From Desulfobacterales bacterium (lineage in GTDB: Bacteria; Desulfobacterota; Desulfobacteria; Desulfobacterales; JAFDDL01), in contig JAVEYW010000007.1 of NCBI GenBank assembly GCA_034003325.1, positions 124,001 to 188,000 on the forward strand: DNA of 64,000 nt. The letters are read 5' to 3'. Positions 51,962 to 60,635 of this stretch are shown in pieces. The notes below the pieces were generated by a model. The model had not been told where the DNA came from. It was given only the letters and a program-made list of their open reading frames with translations, and made no database searches. Position 1 is the first letter of the stretch. Each line of letters opens with the position of its first letter. The translations under genes and the position numbers were made by a program.

Positions 51962-52585
51962 ATGACCATCAGACAATTCAGAAGAAGACTTCAGAACCAG
52001 CGAAAACATGCGCTTCGCAGTTTCGAGCGCCACCGCAGGAAAAATCTTCTCGCGACGCCCGGAGAATACGCATACATTATCGTTCTCGACCAGTTAAAAC
52101 CGACCTTCAATATTGGAAAGATCTTCCGCAGCGCCGAGGCTTTCGGCGCTCACGAAGTGCATGTCATCGGCACGCCCTTTTTCGACCCGACGCCTGCCAT
52201 GGGGTCCTTTAAATGGGTGCCGGCCCGGTTTCACGACACCTTTGATGCGTGTTACCAGACCTTGCGCGAACGCGGCTATTCGCTTTTCACGCTGGATCCA
52301 TCAACCGGAACGCCGCTGCCCGAAACAACCCTGCCGAAAAACAGCGCCTTTATTTTCGGCCATGAGGAGTTCGGCATCAGCTTTGACCCGCTTGACTATG
52401 AGGGCATCGCTTCCCTTCGCATTCCGCAATTGGGAAAGGTGCAAAGTTTAAACGTGAGCATCGCGGCGTCCCTGGTGATGTATGAATACACGCGCCAGCA
52501 TGGTCCGCCGCGGACGCAACCGGCTCCTATTCCCGCAACGGCGGACTTAATCACGGATAATCCCGATCGCTCTGAACTCTTCTGA
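51962..52585 (+). CDS. TrmH/SpoU-family RNA methyltransferase
   Basis: A 207-residue SPOUT-fold protein. Motif 1 is NIGKIFRSAEAFGAHEVHVI, motif 2 FIFGHEEFGISFDPLDYEGI, and motif 3 IPQLGKVQSLNVSIAASLVM. The basic N-terminus (RQFRRRLQNQRKHALRSFER) could contact RNA. The target is probably a 2'-O-methyl position in rRNA or tRNA, but the short length prevents a definite choice between TrmH, TrmL and related proteins. AAGGAA is upstream of the ATG. Its last 39 bases overlap the convergent SMUG1-like gene. Confidence 0.9.
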   Translation: MTIRQFRRRLQNQRKHALRSFERHRRKNLLATPGEYAYIIVLDQLKPTFNIGKIFRSAEAFGAHEVHVIGTPFFDPTPAMGSFKWVPARFHDTFDACYQTLRERGYSLFTLDPSTGTPLPETTLPKNSAFIFGHEEFGISFDPLDYEGIASLRIPQLGKVQSLNVSIAASLVMYEYTRQHGPPRTQPAPIPATADLITDNPDRSELF

Positions 52586-53260
52586 AATGATCTTTTCCCA
52601 TCCCCGGTTGGCCTTTGGGTTGGCGGGGCTCGGGTGTGTGATTTTCCCAACCGTGATCTTCGTGTCCGAAAGGGCGATGGCCGCCCGTTGCGCGGCAAAT
52701 TCACCGATACCGATCACATAGCGGGGAGAAAAATAGGCGGCGGTCTCGCGAAGCGCCCGGTCGCAGATGGCCAATAACGGCTCGCGTTCCGATTTGGGCA
52801 GGTGGTTCGGGGTGATGTTTTTACCGCTTTCCGCCATAAATACCAGCGGGCAGTAATTGGCGACGAAAAATCGGCTGAAAAAAAGATCCGGCGTATTAAA
52901 TTCCTTTTTCGCCCATCCCCACAGCCGTCTGCCGCTGACCTCGCTTCGCTTGCAGGCAAATCCCTCCACCGGCCGCCTGGGATGCATGGATGCGGGCTGA
53001 TTCACCGGTGCGCGAATGCCCAGCCACTCGGTCACGGCGGCCACCTCGCCGAAGGGAACCCCGGTCTGGACCATTCCCCATGGACCCGGATTCATACCCA
53101 ACAGCAAGACTTCCCGCGGCGCACGACCGTATCGCTTCAGATAATGTTCGTGCGGCGCGCGGGCATATACCAAGGGATTATACACATGCGTGACGGGCAA
53201 GGAGAAACTGAGCGCCGAAACCGCCTTCACCAGTTTCGCGATGATTGTCTCAAACGCCAT
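52547..53260 (-). CDS. SMUG1-type single-strand-selective uracil-DNA glycosylase
   Basis: A 237-residue uracil-DNA glycosylase superfamily protein. The water-activating motif LLLGMNPGPWGMVQTGVPFG is the SMUG1 signature, followed by SGRRLWGWAKKEF and, at the C-terminus, KITHPSPANPKANRGWEKII, the intercalation loop region. Bacterial SMUG1 proteins (for example of Geobacter) remove uracil, hydroxymethyluracil and similar bases. It is convergent with the TrmH-like gene and overlaps its 3' end. Confidence 0.9.
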   Translation of the reverse strand: MAFETIIAKLVKAVSALSFSLPVTHVYNPLVYARAPHEHYLKRYGRAPREVLLLGMNPGPWGMVQTGVPFGEVAAVTEWLGIRAPVNQPASMHPRRPVEGFACKRSEVSGRRLWGWAKKEFNTPDLFFSRFFVANYCPLVFMAESGKNITPNHLPKSEREPLLAICDRALRETAAYFSPRYVIGIGEFAAQRAAIALSDTKITVGKITHPSPANPKANRGWEKIISEEFRAIGIIRD

Positions 53261-53275
53261 CGGCTCGAATTCGTT

Positions 53276-53638
53276 TTAGCGCCCCGGCACAATAATCCGA
53301 GAATCGCTTTGTTGCTGTTGTTTTTTTTGCATTTCCTGCATTTTCTGGAACTGCTCGATCATTTGCGCCATGGCTTTTTCCATCGCCGCGGGAAAGACGT
53401 GAAGCGCTTCCTCGAAGCTATTGGCCTCCAGCATCGCCTGAAGCGGCAGCGGCCCTTCGGGGCTCATCAGTTGCGTGGAGCCGACATATTGCTCCGTGCG
53501 GCTATCATCCCGTGAGCCGTCCGGCTTGATGGGCACCAGCCGCCGAATGGAGGCCACTTTCATATCCGTAATATTCTCTTCCCGGTAGAGATTGTCTTGG
53601 TTTACCGTAAAATCGATTCCCTGATTGCCTTGCGCCAT
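53276..53638 (-). CDS. Hypothetical protein with Gln-rich C-terminus
   Basis: A 120-residue soluble protein: a beta-rich first half (GIDFTVNQDNLYREENITDM, ASIRRLVPIKPDGSRDD) and a helical, Gln/Met-rich end (MAQMIEQFQKMQEMQKKQQQ). ATG 53638 has AAGGA upstream. It lies 15 bases downstream of the SMUG1-like stop... on the minus strand the SMUG1-like gene is downstream of it, so they may be co-transcribed. I recognise no family with certainty; such small proteins recur in Desulfobacterales genomes. Confidence 0.65.
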   Translation of the reverse strand: MAQGNQGIDFTVNQDNLYREENITDMKVASIRRLVPIKPDGSRDDSRTEQYVGSTQLMSPEGPLPLQAMLEANSFEEALHVFPAAMEKAMAQMIEQFQKMQEMQKKQQQQSDSRIIVPGR

Positions 53639-53757
53639 AATATTTATCCTTTTCGTAAACAGGCGGTTAATCAAATATGTGCCGCCTCATACCATAATCA
53701 CCCCGGCTTTGCACCTATAATCGGTGAAACTGCAAAGGTGCATAATCGTTACTTCTA

Positions 53758-53961
53758 TCACACAATGCCCAGCAATCGAAGGATAACCGGCAACAGCAAG
53801 GCAATAATGATCATAATGCCCGGAACCGTCAGATAGGGCCGATACCAGGGCGCGCCGGCCACGCGCGCTTTTTTCAATTCCGACAAAAACCAGTTCCCGA
53901 TAAAAATCGCGGCAACCAAAACCGCTATCATCTTCAAAAGCCCCGCTATCCCCTGCATCAT
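53758..53961 (-). CDS. Small two-helix membrane protein
   Basis: A ~67-residue protein with two hydrophobic helices (GLLKMIAVLVAAIFIGNWFL and VPGIMIIIALLLPVILRLLG) separated by a basic loop (ELKKARVAGAPWYRPY). The topology is plausible for an inner-membrane accessory protein. The frame opens at TTG 53973; ATG 53961 or 53958 lies after GGAGAG. No motif or neighbour gives a function. An overlapping 120-codon frame on the same strand (53687-54049) looks like a shadow. Confidence 0.62.
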   Translation of the reverse strand: MMQGIAGLLKMIAVLVAAIFIGNWFLSELKKARVAGAPWYRPYLTVPGIMIIIALLLPVILRLLGIV

Positions 53962-53973
53962 TCTCTCCACCAA

Positions 53974-54328
53974 GATCCCCGGAATCTATTTGACCCCCGG
54001 GTATTTTCGAGTATTTATTAAAATTTTCAGAGTGATAATACAATCGCATGAAAAAATCAAACCCTCCGGATAGAAACCGTGCTTAAGGAATCAAAATTTA
54101 CTAAGGAGATCGCGCAAAAGATCGGTATAGTGGGCACCCCTGCAGGGGCAAGAGTTCCAGGTTGCATGTGGAACTGCCCGGAGTTCGGAAAAGGTTGACT
54201 TGAATTTCCCAAAGTGAGATTTCATTAAAGGTGACGCCAATAAGTTGAAACCGAATGGTATGAACACGAAAACGCCGAAAGGCGCGGCCGGTTGACGAAA
54301 CCGGAATATCAAGGATGCAACCATTAAC
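53974..54328. other. Intergenic region upstream of the NUDIX gene
   Basis: 355 bases. It holds the palindrome CCCCTGCAGGGG near 54137-54148 and, in its last part, AAGGA ahead of the GTG start of the NUDIX gene. A minus-strand open frame (54091-54441) overlaps the NUDIX start; its residues around CPCRGAHYTDLLRDLL look like decayed coding sequence, but I cannot support a gene. Confidence 0.4.
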
Positions 54329-55171
54329 GTGATACCGCTTGAACCCTTCATTAAAGATCCGGGCCGGTTAAAATCGCATATTTGTGATCGGCTGCAGGTC
54401 GCCTGCCTGCGGCACAAACTGCGCGAAACATATGCCGACACATCGATTCCTTCCTTTGCGATTCTCTTCCTGTTGGAAATGCATCGTTTGCCGGGCCGGG
54501 CACACGCAGAACCTTGTCTGGTGTTAAACGAACGCTCCGAGTTGGTTCGTCAAGCCGGAGATCTGTGTTTTCCGGGCGGCGGCATCATGGAACGGCTCGA
54601 CCCGATTTTGGCGGGATTGCTTAAACTGCCCGGAATGCCGCTATCCCGCTGGCCGCACTGGTCTTATTGGCAACGCCGGTATCCGGACACCGCGCGCCGA
54701 ATGGCGCTGTTTCTGGCCACCGGTCTCAGGGAAAGCTTTGAGGAAATGCGACTGAACCCGCTGGGAATCGATTTTCTCGGCCCCATGCCCTCGGAGAAGT
54801 TGATCCTGTTTCATCGGGTCATTTTCCCAACGGTCGGATGGCTCGGCCGGCTGCAACGCCTCAAGCTGAATCCGGAGGTGGCGCAAATCATTTATCTGCC
54901 GTTAAGGGATTTTTTCAACCCGAATCATTACGCCCGGCTTCATTTTCGGTACGACCAGCGTACGATGGGAAACACGTTAGCACCCCTTCCGGCGGAGCAT
55001 CCGTGTTTTATTCCCCCAATCGATAACGGCACCGCACCGTTGTATGGCGCCACATTTCGCATTGTTCTGACCTTTCTGGCCGTGGTCTTCGGGTTTGAGC
55101 CCCCGGCACTCGAATCCCTGCCGATGATTCCCGGCAATCTGGGAAAAAACTATATGCCACGCAAGCCTTGA
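54329..55171 (+). CDS. NUDIX hydrolase (CoA pyrophosphatase-like) with a long NUDIX-box insertion
   Basis: A 280-residue protein. GDLCFPGGGI is the start of the NUDIX box of the CoA-pyrophosphatase subgroup (SFPGG), and LFLATGLRESFEEMRLNP is its catalytic end (RExxEE). In usual members about a dozen residues separate them; here ~45 residues are inserted (ILAGLLKLPGMPLSRW and the aromatic HWSYWQRRYPDT). The rest (GPLPS/PTVGWLGRLQRL, LKLNPEVAQIIYLPLRDFF) fits NudL-like proteins. The insertion may alter substrate. The start is GTG with AAGGA upstream. Confidence 0.82.
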   Translation: MIPLEPFIKDPGRLKSHICDRLQVACLRHKLRETYADTSIPSFAILFLLEMHRLPGRAHAEPCLVLNERSELVRQAGDLCFPGGGIMERLDPILAGLLKLPGMPLSRWPHWSYWQRRYPDTARRMALFLATGLRESFEEMRLNPLGIDFLGPMPSEKLILFHRVIFPTVGWLGRLQRLKLNPEVAQIIYLPLRDFFNPNHYARLHFRYDQRTMGNTLAPLPAEHPCFIPPIDNGTAPLYGATFRIVLTFLAVVFGFEPPALESLPMIPGNLGKNYMPRKP

Positions 55172-55269
55172 AAATTGGCCACCCCCTGGCCCTTGTCAGC
55201 ATAAGGCTAAAAATGATAAGGGGATTCCAGATTTTCAAAAAAACCCTAACTGGCGATTAATTTCATCTT

Positions 55270-56451
55270 ATGGAAAAAATACCATCGGGAAATAGCGCGA
55301 TCTGCACCCCCTCGGAAATTCCCGAAGCGGCCGCCGAAAGCCTGAGCGCCCTGCGGAATAATATCGATGCCATCGATCGGCAAATCGTTTCACTTCTGGC
55401 GCAACGCCAGCAGGAAGTCAATGCGGTGGTAGCCCTGAAAAAAACCCACAACCTTCCGGTTTACCACCCCGCCCGGGAAGAAAATCTGATTTCCGACCGG
55501 CGTGCCAGAGGCATTCAGGCAGGGCTCAATCCGGATTATCTTGAAGAGCTTTTCCGTTGTATCATTCACCAGTCCCGTGTGGAACAAACCGCCAAAATCG
55601 CTGAAAAGGGAACCCGGCCCGGCGCAACGGTCCTTATCGTGGGGGGAAGCGGCGGCATGGGAAGATATTTCACCCGATATTTCAGAGAGGCCGGCTATTC
55701 AGTCAGAAGCATGCGAAGCACGGATTGGCCGAACATAGAAGCCCTTTGCGATCGAATCGATCTGGCCATCATCAGCGTCCCGATCGACGTCACGGTTTCG
55801 GTGATTGAAAAAATTGCCCCCTATCTGCCGCCCGATTGCATTCTTACGGATCTGACCAGCATCAAGGGGCCGCCCATGACGGCCATGCTCGCGGCTCACA
55901 CCGGGCCGGTGGTGGGGTTGCATCCGCTATTCGGCCCGACCACTTCCATTATGGACAAACAGATCGTGGCCGTAACCCCCGGCAGGGGAATGGCGGCCTG
56001 CCAATGGCTGATCGATCAGTTTATCCTCTGGGGGGCCATCCTCGTGCAGACCACCCCCCGGGAGCATGATGACATCATGGCCATTGTTCAAGCGTTGCGC
56101 CATTTTGCCACCTTTACCTTCGGCAAGTTTTTATGGCAGCGCCGCCTGAATCTCGCAAGATCGCTTGAATTTTCAAGTCCCATCTACCGGCTGGAACTCG
56201 GCATGGTGGGAAGACTCTTTGCTCAGGACGCCGCCCTTTACGCCGAAATCATCTTCGCTTCCAGGGAGCGGATCGAGCTGCTAAAGGCCTACGTCGCCTC
56301 CATGATGGATAACATCGAAATGCTTGAAAAGGGCGGCAAGGAGACCTTTAACAAGGAATTCGCCAAAATTGCCGAATGGTTCGGCCCCTTCAGCGAACAG
56401 GCCATGCGGGAGAGCACCTTTTTGATCGATAAGCTGATCGAGCGATTTTAA
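55270..56451 (+). CDS. tyrA: Bifunctional chorismate mutase / prephenate dehydrogenase
   Basis: A 393-residue T-protein-like fusion for tyrosine synthesis. Residues ~25-105 are a chorismate mutase of the AroQ type (LRNNIDAIDRQIVSLLAQRQ, EENLISDRRARG). From residue ~118 the NAD domain VLIVGGSGGMGRYFTRYFRE starts, with IISVPIDVTVSVIEKIAPYL and VGLHPLFGPTTSIMDKQIVA, the prephenate-binding histidine region, and a helical C-terminal dimer domain. E. coli TyrA has the same order. It is convergent with the decarboxylase gene. Confidence 0.94.
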   Translation: MEKIPSGNSAICTPSEIPEAAAESLSALRNNIDAIDRQIVSLLAQRQQEVNAVVALKKTHNLPVYHPAREENLISDRRARGIQAGLNPDYLEELFRCIIHQSRVEQTAKIAEKGTRPGATVLIVGGSGGMGRYFTRYFREAGYSVRSMRSTDWPNIEALCDRIDLAIISVPIDVTVSVIEKIAPYLPPDCILTDLTSIKGPPMTAMLAAHTGPVVGLHPLFGPTTSIMDKQIVAVTPGRGMAACQWLIDQFILWGAILVQTTPREHDDIMAIVQALRHFATFTFGKFLWQRRLNLARSLEFSSPIYRLELGMVGRLFAQDAALYAEIIFASRERIELLKAYVASMMDNIEMLEKGGKETFNKEFAKIAEWFGPFSEQAMRESTFLIDKLIERF

Positions 56452-56521
56452 TTCCGTACGGCATCTTTCAATGGAATCAAAGCCATCTGCGGGGTGCCCG
56501 TGGCAGGGAAGATGAAGCCGG

Positions 56522-57715
56522 TTATCCGATATAGGCAATGTTTCCGGCATCATTCTTTTTTTCGTTCAGAATGACGATATCGACTTTTTCAAGGGAATTA
56601 AAGGTGGTGGCGCTGGCGATCGTGTAGGCGCCCATCATGTGCGCGACCACAAGATCCCCCAGCTCAAGCTCGGGAAGCAGAATATCTTCGGCGATCACAT
56701 CCACACTGTCGCACGTCGGACCGGCCAGCACGCTGGGATATTGCGCGTTTTCTTTTCGAAGCACCGTGATGGGGTACTGCGCCTTATCAAAAATGCGCCC
56801 GCTAAAGGAGCCGTAAACGCCGTCATCAAGGTAATACCACCAGCGCCCTTCTCGATAGGCCTTTCCCACAACGCTGGTTACCGCCGTCACCGAAGGCGCG
56901 GCCAGATACCGGCCCGGTTCGGCGATGACCCGAAGATGCTCGGGCAGGGTGCCAAGCGCCGCGCGAATCGGTGCGCAAAATTCGCCGATGTCCGCGGTGT
57001 CCGCCTCATAGGCCGCCGGGAAACCGCCGCCGATGTTGAGGACGCTCATCGTCACCCCCATGGCCTCGGCCCGCGCGATCAACTCTTTGCAGGATTCAAT
57101 CGCGGCGACATGGGCATCCGGCGTCCGGGATTGAGACCCCACATGAAAGCACAGCCCTTTGATGTGAATCCCCATGTTTCTGGCCTGATTGATCAGATGC
57201 AAAGCTTCGGCGGGTGCGCAACCGAACTTTTTGGAAAGATCGACGACCGCATCCTTGCCCCTGAAACTCACCCGCAGCAAAATCCCGACCCGATGGCGAT
57301 ACACTTGAAATTTTTCAAGCTCCAAGGGGTTATCCACGACAAAGGTGGTGCACCCGAACCGAAGGGCCTTTCGAATATCCGCATCCCGTTTGATCGGATG
57401 CGTAAAAACAGTGCGCCGAGGGTCTAAATGCAGGCTTTGAAGGAGCCGAATTTCCCCGAACGAGGCCACGTCGAAAAAAGCCCCCTCTTGATGCAGCGTG
57501 GCCACAACGGACGCATGCGGCAGGGCTTTGATCGCATAGTACAACTGCACGCCCGGCAGCACATCGGATAATGCTCTGAATTTACGACGTAACGTCTCAC
57601 AATCAAGCACGAGCAGGGGAGTGCCGTGACTTTCCGAAACCCTGCGACAGGTCTCGGCTTCCACAATCAGTTGATCATGCCACGACAGCTCGTCTTTAAC
57701 GATTGAGGGCATCAT
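56522..57715 (-). CDS. Fold-III PLP-dependent basic amino acid decarboxylase (ornithine/lysine decarboxylase-like)
   Basis: A 397-residue alanine-racemase-fold decarboxylase. The PLP lysine is in LYYAIKALPHASVV; His in FHVGSQSRTPDAH; the glycine loop is LNIGGGFPAAYE; the phosphate contact EPGRYLAAPS; and the catalytic Cys/Asp from the partner subunit is LAGPTCDSVDVIAED, with MMGAYTIAS. These are hallmarks of eukaryotic-type ODC and bacterial LDC/ODC. It shares one base with speE (TAATG), so it is the third gene of a polyamine operon. Ornithine is the likely substrate by context; lysine cannot be excluded. Confidence 0.9.
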   Translation of the reverse strand: MMPSIVKDELSWHDQLIVEAETCRRVSESHGTPLLVLDCETLRRKFRALSDVLPGVQLYYAIKALPHASVVATLHQEGAFFDVASFGEIRLLQSLHLDPRRTVFTHPIKRDADIRKALRFGCTTFVVDNPLELEKFQVYRHRVGILLRVSFRGKDAVVDLSKKFGCAPAEALHLINQARNMGIHIKGLCFHVGSQSRTPDAHVAAIESCKELIARAEAMGVTMSVLNIGGGFPAAYEADTADIGEFCAPIRAALGTLPEHLRVIAEPGRYLAAPSVTAVTSVVGKAYREGRWWYYLDDGVYGSFSGRIFDKAQYPITVLRKENAQYPSVLAGPTCDSVDVIAEDILLPELELGDLVVAHMMGAYTIASATTFNSLEKVDIVILNEKKNDAGNIAYIG

Positions 57716-58575
57716 TATTTCGGGGCAGCTCCTATGGCGGCTTTGACATATTGAGGCAACGCAAACGCCGCCTGATGAATTTCCGGGTTATAGTATCGCG
57801 TCTCTATGCCGGAGGCTGCATACCGCTCTTGAAGGGTCTGAAGCGGTACCCGGCGCAACTGCGGATCATCCGATGCCCAGGCAAAGGCCATGATTCCCCC
57901 CACGTAAGTGGGAACCGCGGCAGAGAAAAACCCCCAGTCCTTAAACACCTTGGACAGGTTTCTATCGGTGTTGACCACTTCATCCAATTGCATGAAGGGC
58001 ACCCCGTTCTGGGTGACCAGAACGCCGCCCGGAGCCAAAAGGCGCCGGCAGCCGGCATAATAATTTTCTTTAAACAGAACCTCTCCCGGCCCGATGGGGT
58101 CGGTGGAGTCGGTAATGATGACGTCAAACTGTTCCGTGTTTTCCTTGACAAACACGATTCCGTCCTGAATCACAATTCGGGTGCGCGGATCATCAAAAGC
58201 GCCCTGGTGATGATTCGGCATGTGCTCACGGCAAATCTCCACCAGTTCCCCGTCAATTTCCACGAGGGTGACATGCGCCACATCCTTGTGCCGCAGCACT
58301 TCCCGCAGCATGCCGCCGTCGCCGCCGCCGATAATGAGCACTCTTTTCGCATGGCCGTGCGCGAAAATCGGCACATGGGTCAGCATCTCATGATAGATGA
58401 ACTCATCCCGCTCCGTGCTTTGAACAATCCCGTCCAGGATCATCACCCGGCCGAACTTGGCATTATGGAATATTACCAGATGTTGATGCTCGGTCTGAAG
58501 TTCGTAATAGACCTTGTCCACGGAAAACAGTTGTCCATAGGCATCATACAGCGTTTCAACAAACGGCTTCATCAT
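57715..58575 (-). CDS. speE: Spermidine synthase
   Basis: Transfers an aminopropyl group from decarboxylated SAM to putrescine. About 286 residues. The motifs are [20 protein letters not shown], then [17 protein letters not shown] (SAM-type glycine loop), [18 protein letters not shown] and [17 protein letters not shown], all conserved in SpeE. ATG 58575 is preferred because GAGGAG lies nine bases upstream; an ATG at 58602 lacks a site. It overlaps the speD end by about 20 bases and touches the decarboxylase gene. Confidence 0.94.
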   Translation of the reverse strand: MMKPFVETLYDAYGQLFSVDKVYYELQTEHQHLVIFHNAKFGRVMILDGIVQSTERDEFIYHEMLTHVPIFAHGHAKRVLIIGGGDGGMLREVLRHKDVAHVTLVEIDGELVEICREHMPNHHQGAFDDPRTRIVIQDGIVFVKENTEQFDVIITDSTDPIGPGEVLFKENYYAGCRRLLAPGGVLVTQNGVPFMQLDEVVNTDRNLSKVFKDWGFFSAAVPTYVGGIMAFAWASDDPQLRRVPLQTLQERYAASGIETRYYNPEIHQAAFALPQYVKAAIGAAPK

Positions 58576-59059
58576 GTTCAACTGCTCCTCTGAGGTGCTC
58601 ATGAACCGTGACGCGTTCGGGATTCAAATTGCGCGTAATAATTTCCAAGGCTTTTCTCGGTTCCGATTCGCCGCACATGAAAATGTCAAAGGCCGCAAAC
58701 TGACGCTCCGGCCAGGTATGAACGCTGATATGGGATTCCGCTAACACCGCCACGCCCGATATACCGCCTTCAGGCGTAAAATGGTGCAGATGGATATGAA
58801 GCAACGTCGCTCCGGCGGCCTCAACCGCCTTACGGAAAGTTTCTTCCATCACATCCAGATTATCTAAATGTTGCGCTCCCCACAGATCAATGATCAGATG
58901 AGATCCGGCACATTCGAGTCCATCACGTTTAATAAAGTGATCTTTTGGCTCTTTTTGACTCTCGGGTTGGCAGTATGCGGGCCATTTGGAAATTGATCTA
59001 TTGGCACCGACCGAATCAATCGGCACCCTCTCCCGGGTAGCGACGTTGGTATGCATCAT
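58556..59059 (-). CDS. speD: S-adenosylmethionine decarboxylase proenzyme
   Basis: Makes decarboxylated SAM, the aminopropyl donor for spermidine. The ~167-residue proenzyme cleaves itself at the Glu-Ser site in [14 protein letters not shown]; the new serine becomes the pyruvoyl group. C-terminal [18 protein letters not shown] fits the SpeH-type class. The N-terminal ~45 residues before [18 protein letters not shown] are an unusual extension. ATG 59059 has AAGGAG eight bases upstream. First gene of the operon with speE and the decarboxylase. Confidence 0.93.
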   Translation of the reverse strand: MMHTNVATRERVPIDSVGANRSISKWPAYCQPESQKEPKDHFIKRDGLECAGSHLIIDLWGAQHLDNLDVMEETFRKAVEAAGATLLHIHLHHFTPEGGISGVAVLAESHISVHTWPERQFAAFDIFMCGESEPRKALEIITRNLNPERVTVHEHLRGAVEHDEAVC

Positions 59060-59097
59060 TGGCATCACTCCTTATAAAACAGCACCCTTCTTTTTTA

Positions 59098-59120
59098 AGC
59101 GCCGTTTTTGGAGCGGCGCT
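59098..59120 (-). other. Hairpin in the speD 5' leader
   Basis: A perfect 7-bp stem AGCGCCG/CGGCGCT with a nine-base loop, ~40 bases upstream of the speD start. No known riboswitch consensus is recognised; a role in translation control is only a possibility. Confidence 0.45.
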
Positions 59121-59168
59121 GATTTAGGAAAACATAAATCCTCGTTGGTTAGTTTTTGGTTGGGGCGG

Positions 59169-59196
59169 ATTCTACCCATTTATGAATGAATTTCAA
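59169..59196 (-). promoter_or_regulatory. speD: Predicted sigma-70 promoter for the speD-speE operon
   Basis: On the minus strand: -35 TTGAAA (59196-59191), 16-base spacer, -10 TAGAAT (59174-59169), each five of six consensus bases. The leader is ~100 bases. Confidence 0.5.
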
Positions 59197-59557
59197 GAAA
59201 AATTTTCATAATCCGTCTTTTTTTTTAATTCCCGTCAAGCCAGCCCCCTAGGCCGCCCTGAAGACGGTCTTTTTTTTATTGGAGTCTGCCGGCCGAAGGG
59301 GCGTGCCGCAACATCAACCCCTCCCTGTCGGAAACCTCCGCCCCCAAGCGTTTTGTCGATGCAATACTGATTGACTGAGAAATACTTTTAATCTAAAAAC
59401 AAGTAGTTATGATTGACAATGGTTGCATAGGGGCACCTGCTCGGAATCAGGTAATTTAACAAAAGAACGGGGACGCCGTTACGGGCAAAAAGACGCCGGT
59501 TCCGGATGGGCATAACTTCAAGAGGATACGGGAAGCATAAACGGTTAGGAGGTTTGA

Positions 59558-60538
59558 ATGGATACGGAATTTCATTTCCATATGACGGGCATTATCGCGT
59601 ATGCGGCCGGTTTTACGCAAAAAGAGGCCCGAACCATCGCTTACGCTTGCGAGTACACCGACGAGAACGATGAAACCTTTCGGGTCAAGGACCGCCGGAC
59701 CGAAGAAATCTACGAAAATTATATTTCTCAGACCATGAACATTCTAAAGCCAAGGCGGCATCTGATGCGCATCTATCCGGTGTTTCACTTCATTCCCGGA
59801 GACTATGACGCCGAGACAGCCCGAAGAAAAGACGGAAAAATGCACTTACTCGTTACGACACCCGACAATGAGATAGCCAATGACCTGATCGATGCGGCAC
59901 TGAAAGTTCAGGATGAAACCCGCCTGCATCGCATCGGCATTGCAACCCACGCCTACGCGGACACCTGGGCGCATCAAAATTTTGTGGGCTGGTACGATTA
60001 TTTCAACAATATCGGCCTCGATATAAAGCCCGATATCGGCCATGCCGACGCAGAGCATCACCCCGATTGGCCGAGCCACCGGTGGGAGGATAACCGGCTG
60101 GTCGAAGGTGAAATCAACAACACCGCCCGCTTTCTTGAAGCTGCGGAGAAGATCTATAAAAAGTACCGCCAGTCGGATCCGTTGAAAAGCCGGAAACCCA
60201 AGATGAATTGGGAAACGCTGTGTGAAAAACTCGCAAATGCCATGGGTACCCTCTTTTCCGGCGCCATGAATTGGTATCGCGAGAATCGCATGCGTCAATA
60301 CCTCGCATTGGCTCCCTGGCTTGAAAAATTCGACGAAACCAAGTGGTTTGACAACGCCATCGAGAAAAATGTGATCGCACGGATTCATAGCGGACTTTGT
60401 CACTGGCGCGAGGATGTTGAAATAGAAAAGACGGATTGGTTTTTATTTCAGGATGCAGTCAAAGCGCACCAAGCCCTTGCCATGGATCGGCTCAACCCCA
60501 TTTTCGGGAAAATGGGGGTTGATCTTCATGATCATTGA
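59558..60538 (+). CDS. DUF6765-like protein (His-rich, possible phospholipase-C-like fold)
   Basis: A 326-residue soluble protein beginning MDTEFHFHMTGIIAYAAGF, then KEARTIAYACEYTDENDE. The block IGIATHAYADTWAHQNFVGW, with several His and Asp residues, and HADAEHHPDWPSHRW suggest a metal-binding site like those of zinc-dependent phospholipase C/S1-P1 nuclease folds. I recall a DUF6765 family of this type, but the assignment is tentative. A GGAGG-like site lies ahead of the ATG. It has no operon partner, and a terminator-like hairpin follows its end. Confidence 0.65.
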   Translation: MDTEFHFHMTGIIAYAAGFTQKEARTIAYACEYTDENDETFRVKDRRTEEIYENYISQTMNILKPRRHLMRIYPVFHFIPGDYDAETARRKDGKMHLLVTTPDNEIANDLIDAALKVQDETRLHRIGIATHAYADTWAHQNFVGWYDYFNNIGLDIKPDIGHADAEHHPDWPSHRWEDNRLVEGEINNTARFLEAAEKIYKKYRQSDPLKSRKPKMNWETLCEKLANAMGTLFSGAMNWYRENRMRQYLALAPWLEKFDETKWFDNAIEKNVIARIHSGLCHWREDVEIEKTDWFLFQDAVKAHQALAMDRLNPIFGKMGVDLHDH

Positions 60539-60561
60539 AACCGGCTCTCTGGTTCAGGAAC

Positions 60562-60612
60562 AAAAAAACCCCCAAAGCATTTGCCGCTATCGGCAGCGAG
60601 TGCTTTGGGGGG
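60562..60612. terminator. Terminator hairpin between the DUF6765-like and O-antigen ligase genes
   Basis: CCCCCAAAGCA (60569-60579) pairs with TGCTTTGGGGG (60601-60611) around an inner TGCCG/CGGCA stem. On the minus strand the stem is followed by a T-run, ending the minus-strand ligase gene; a plus-strand role is possible. Confidence 0.85.
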
Positions 60613-60635
60613 GTTCAAGTGTTCCGTGTCAAAAG

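Larger units (their letters stand above)
59069..59557. other. Intergenic region between speD and the DUF6765-like gene
   Basis: 489 bases between divergent genes. It holds the speD promoter (59169-59196, minus), an AGCGCCG/CGGCGCT hairpin in the speD leader (59098-59120), and a plus-strand hairpin GGCCG/CGGTC followed by a T-run near 59252-59278 that resembles a terminator without an upstream gene. A weak plus-strand promoter (TTGACT 59371, TAAAAA 59394) could serve the downstream gene. Confidence 0.45.

Noticed and set aside
54091-54441. 116-codon minus-strand open frame overlapping the NUDIX start
   Set aside because: It overlaps a well-supported gene on the other strand. The Cys-rich end looks decayed, and no start signal is seen.
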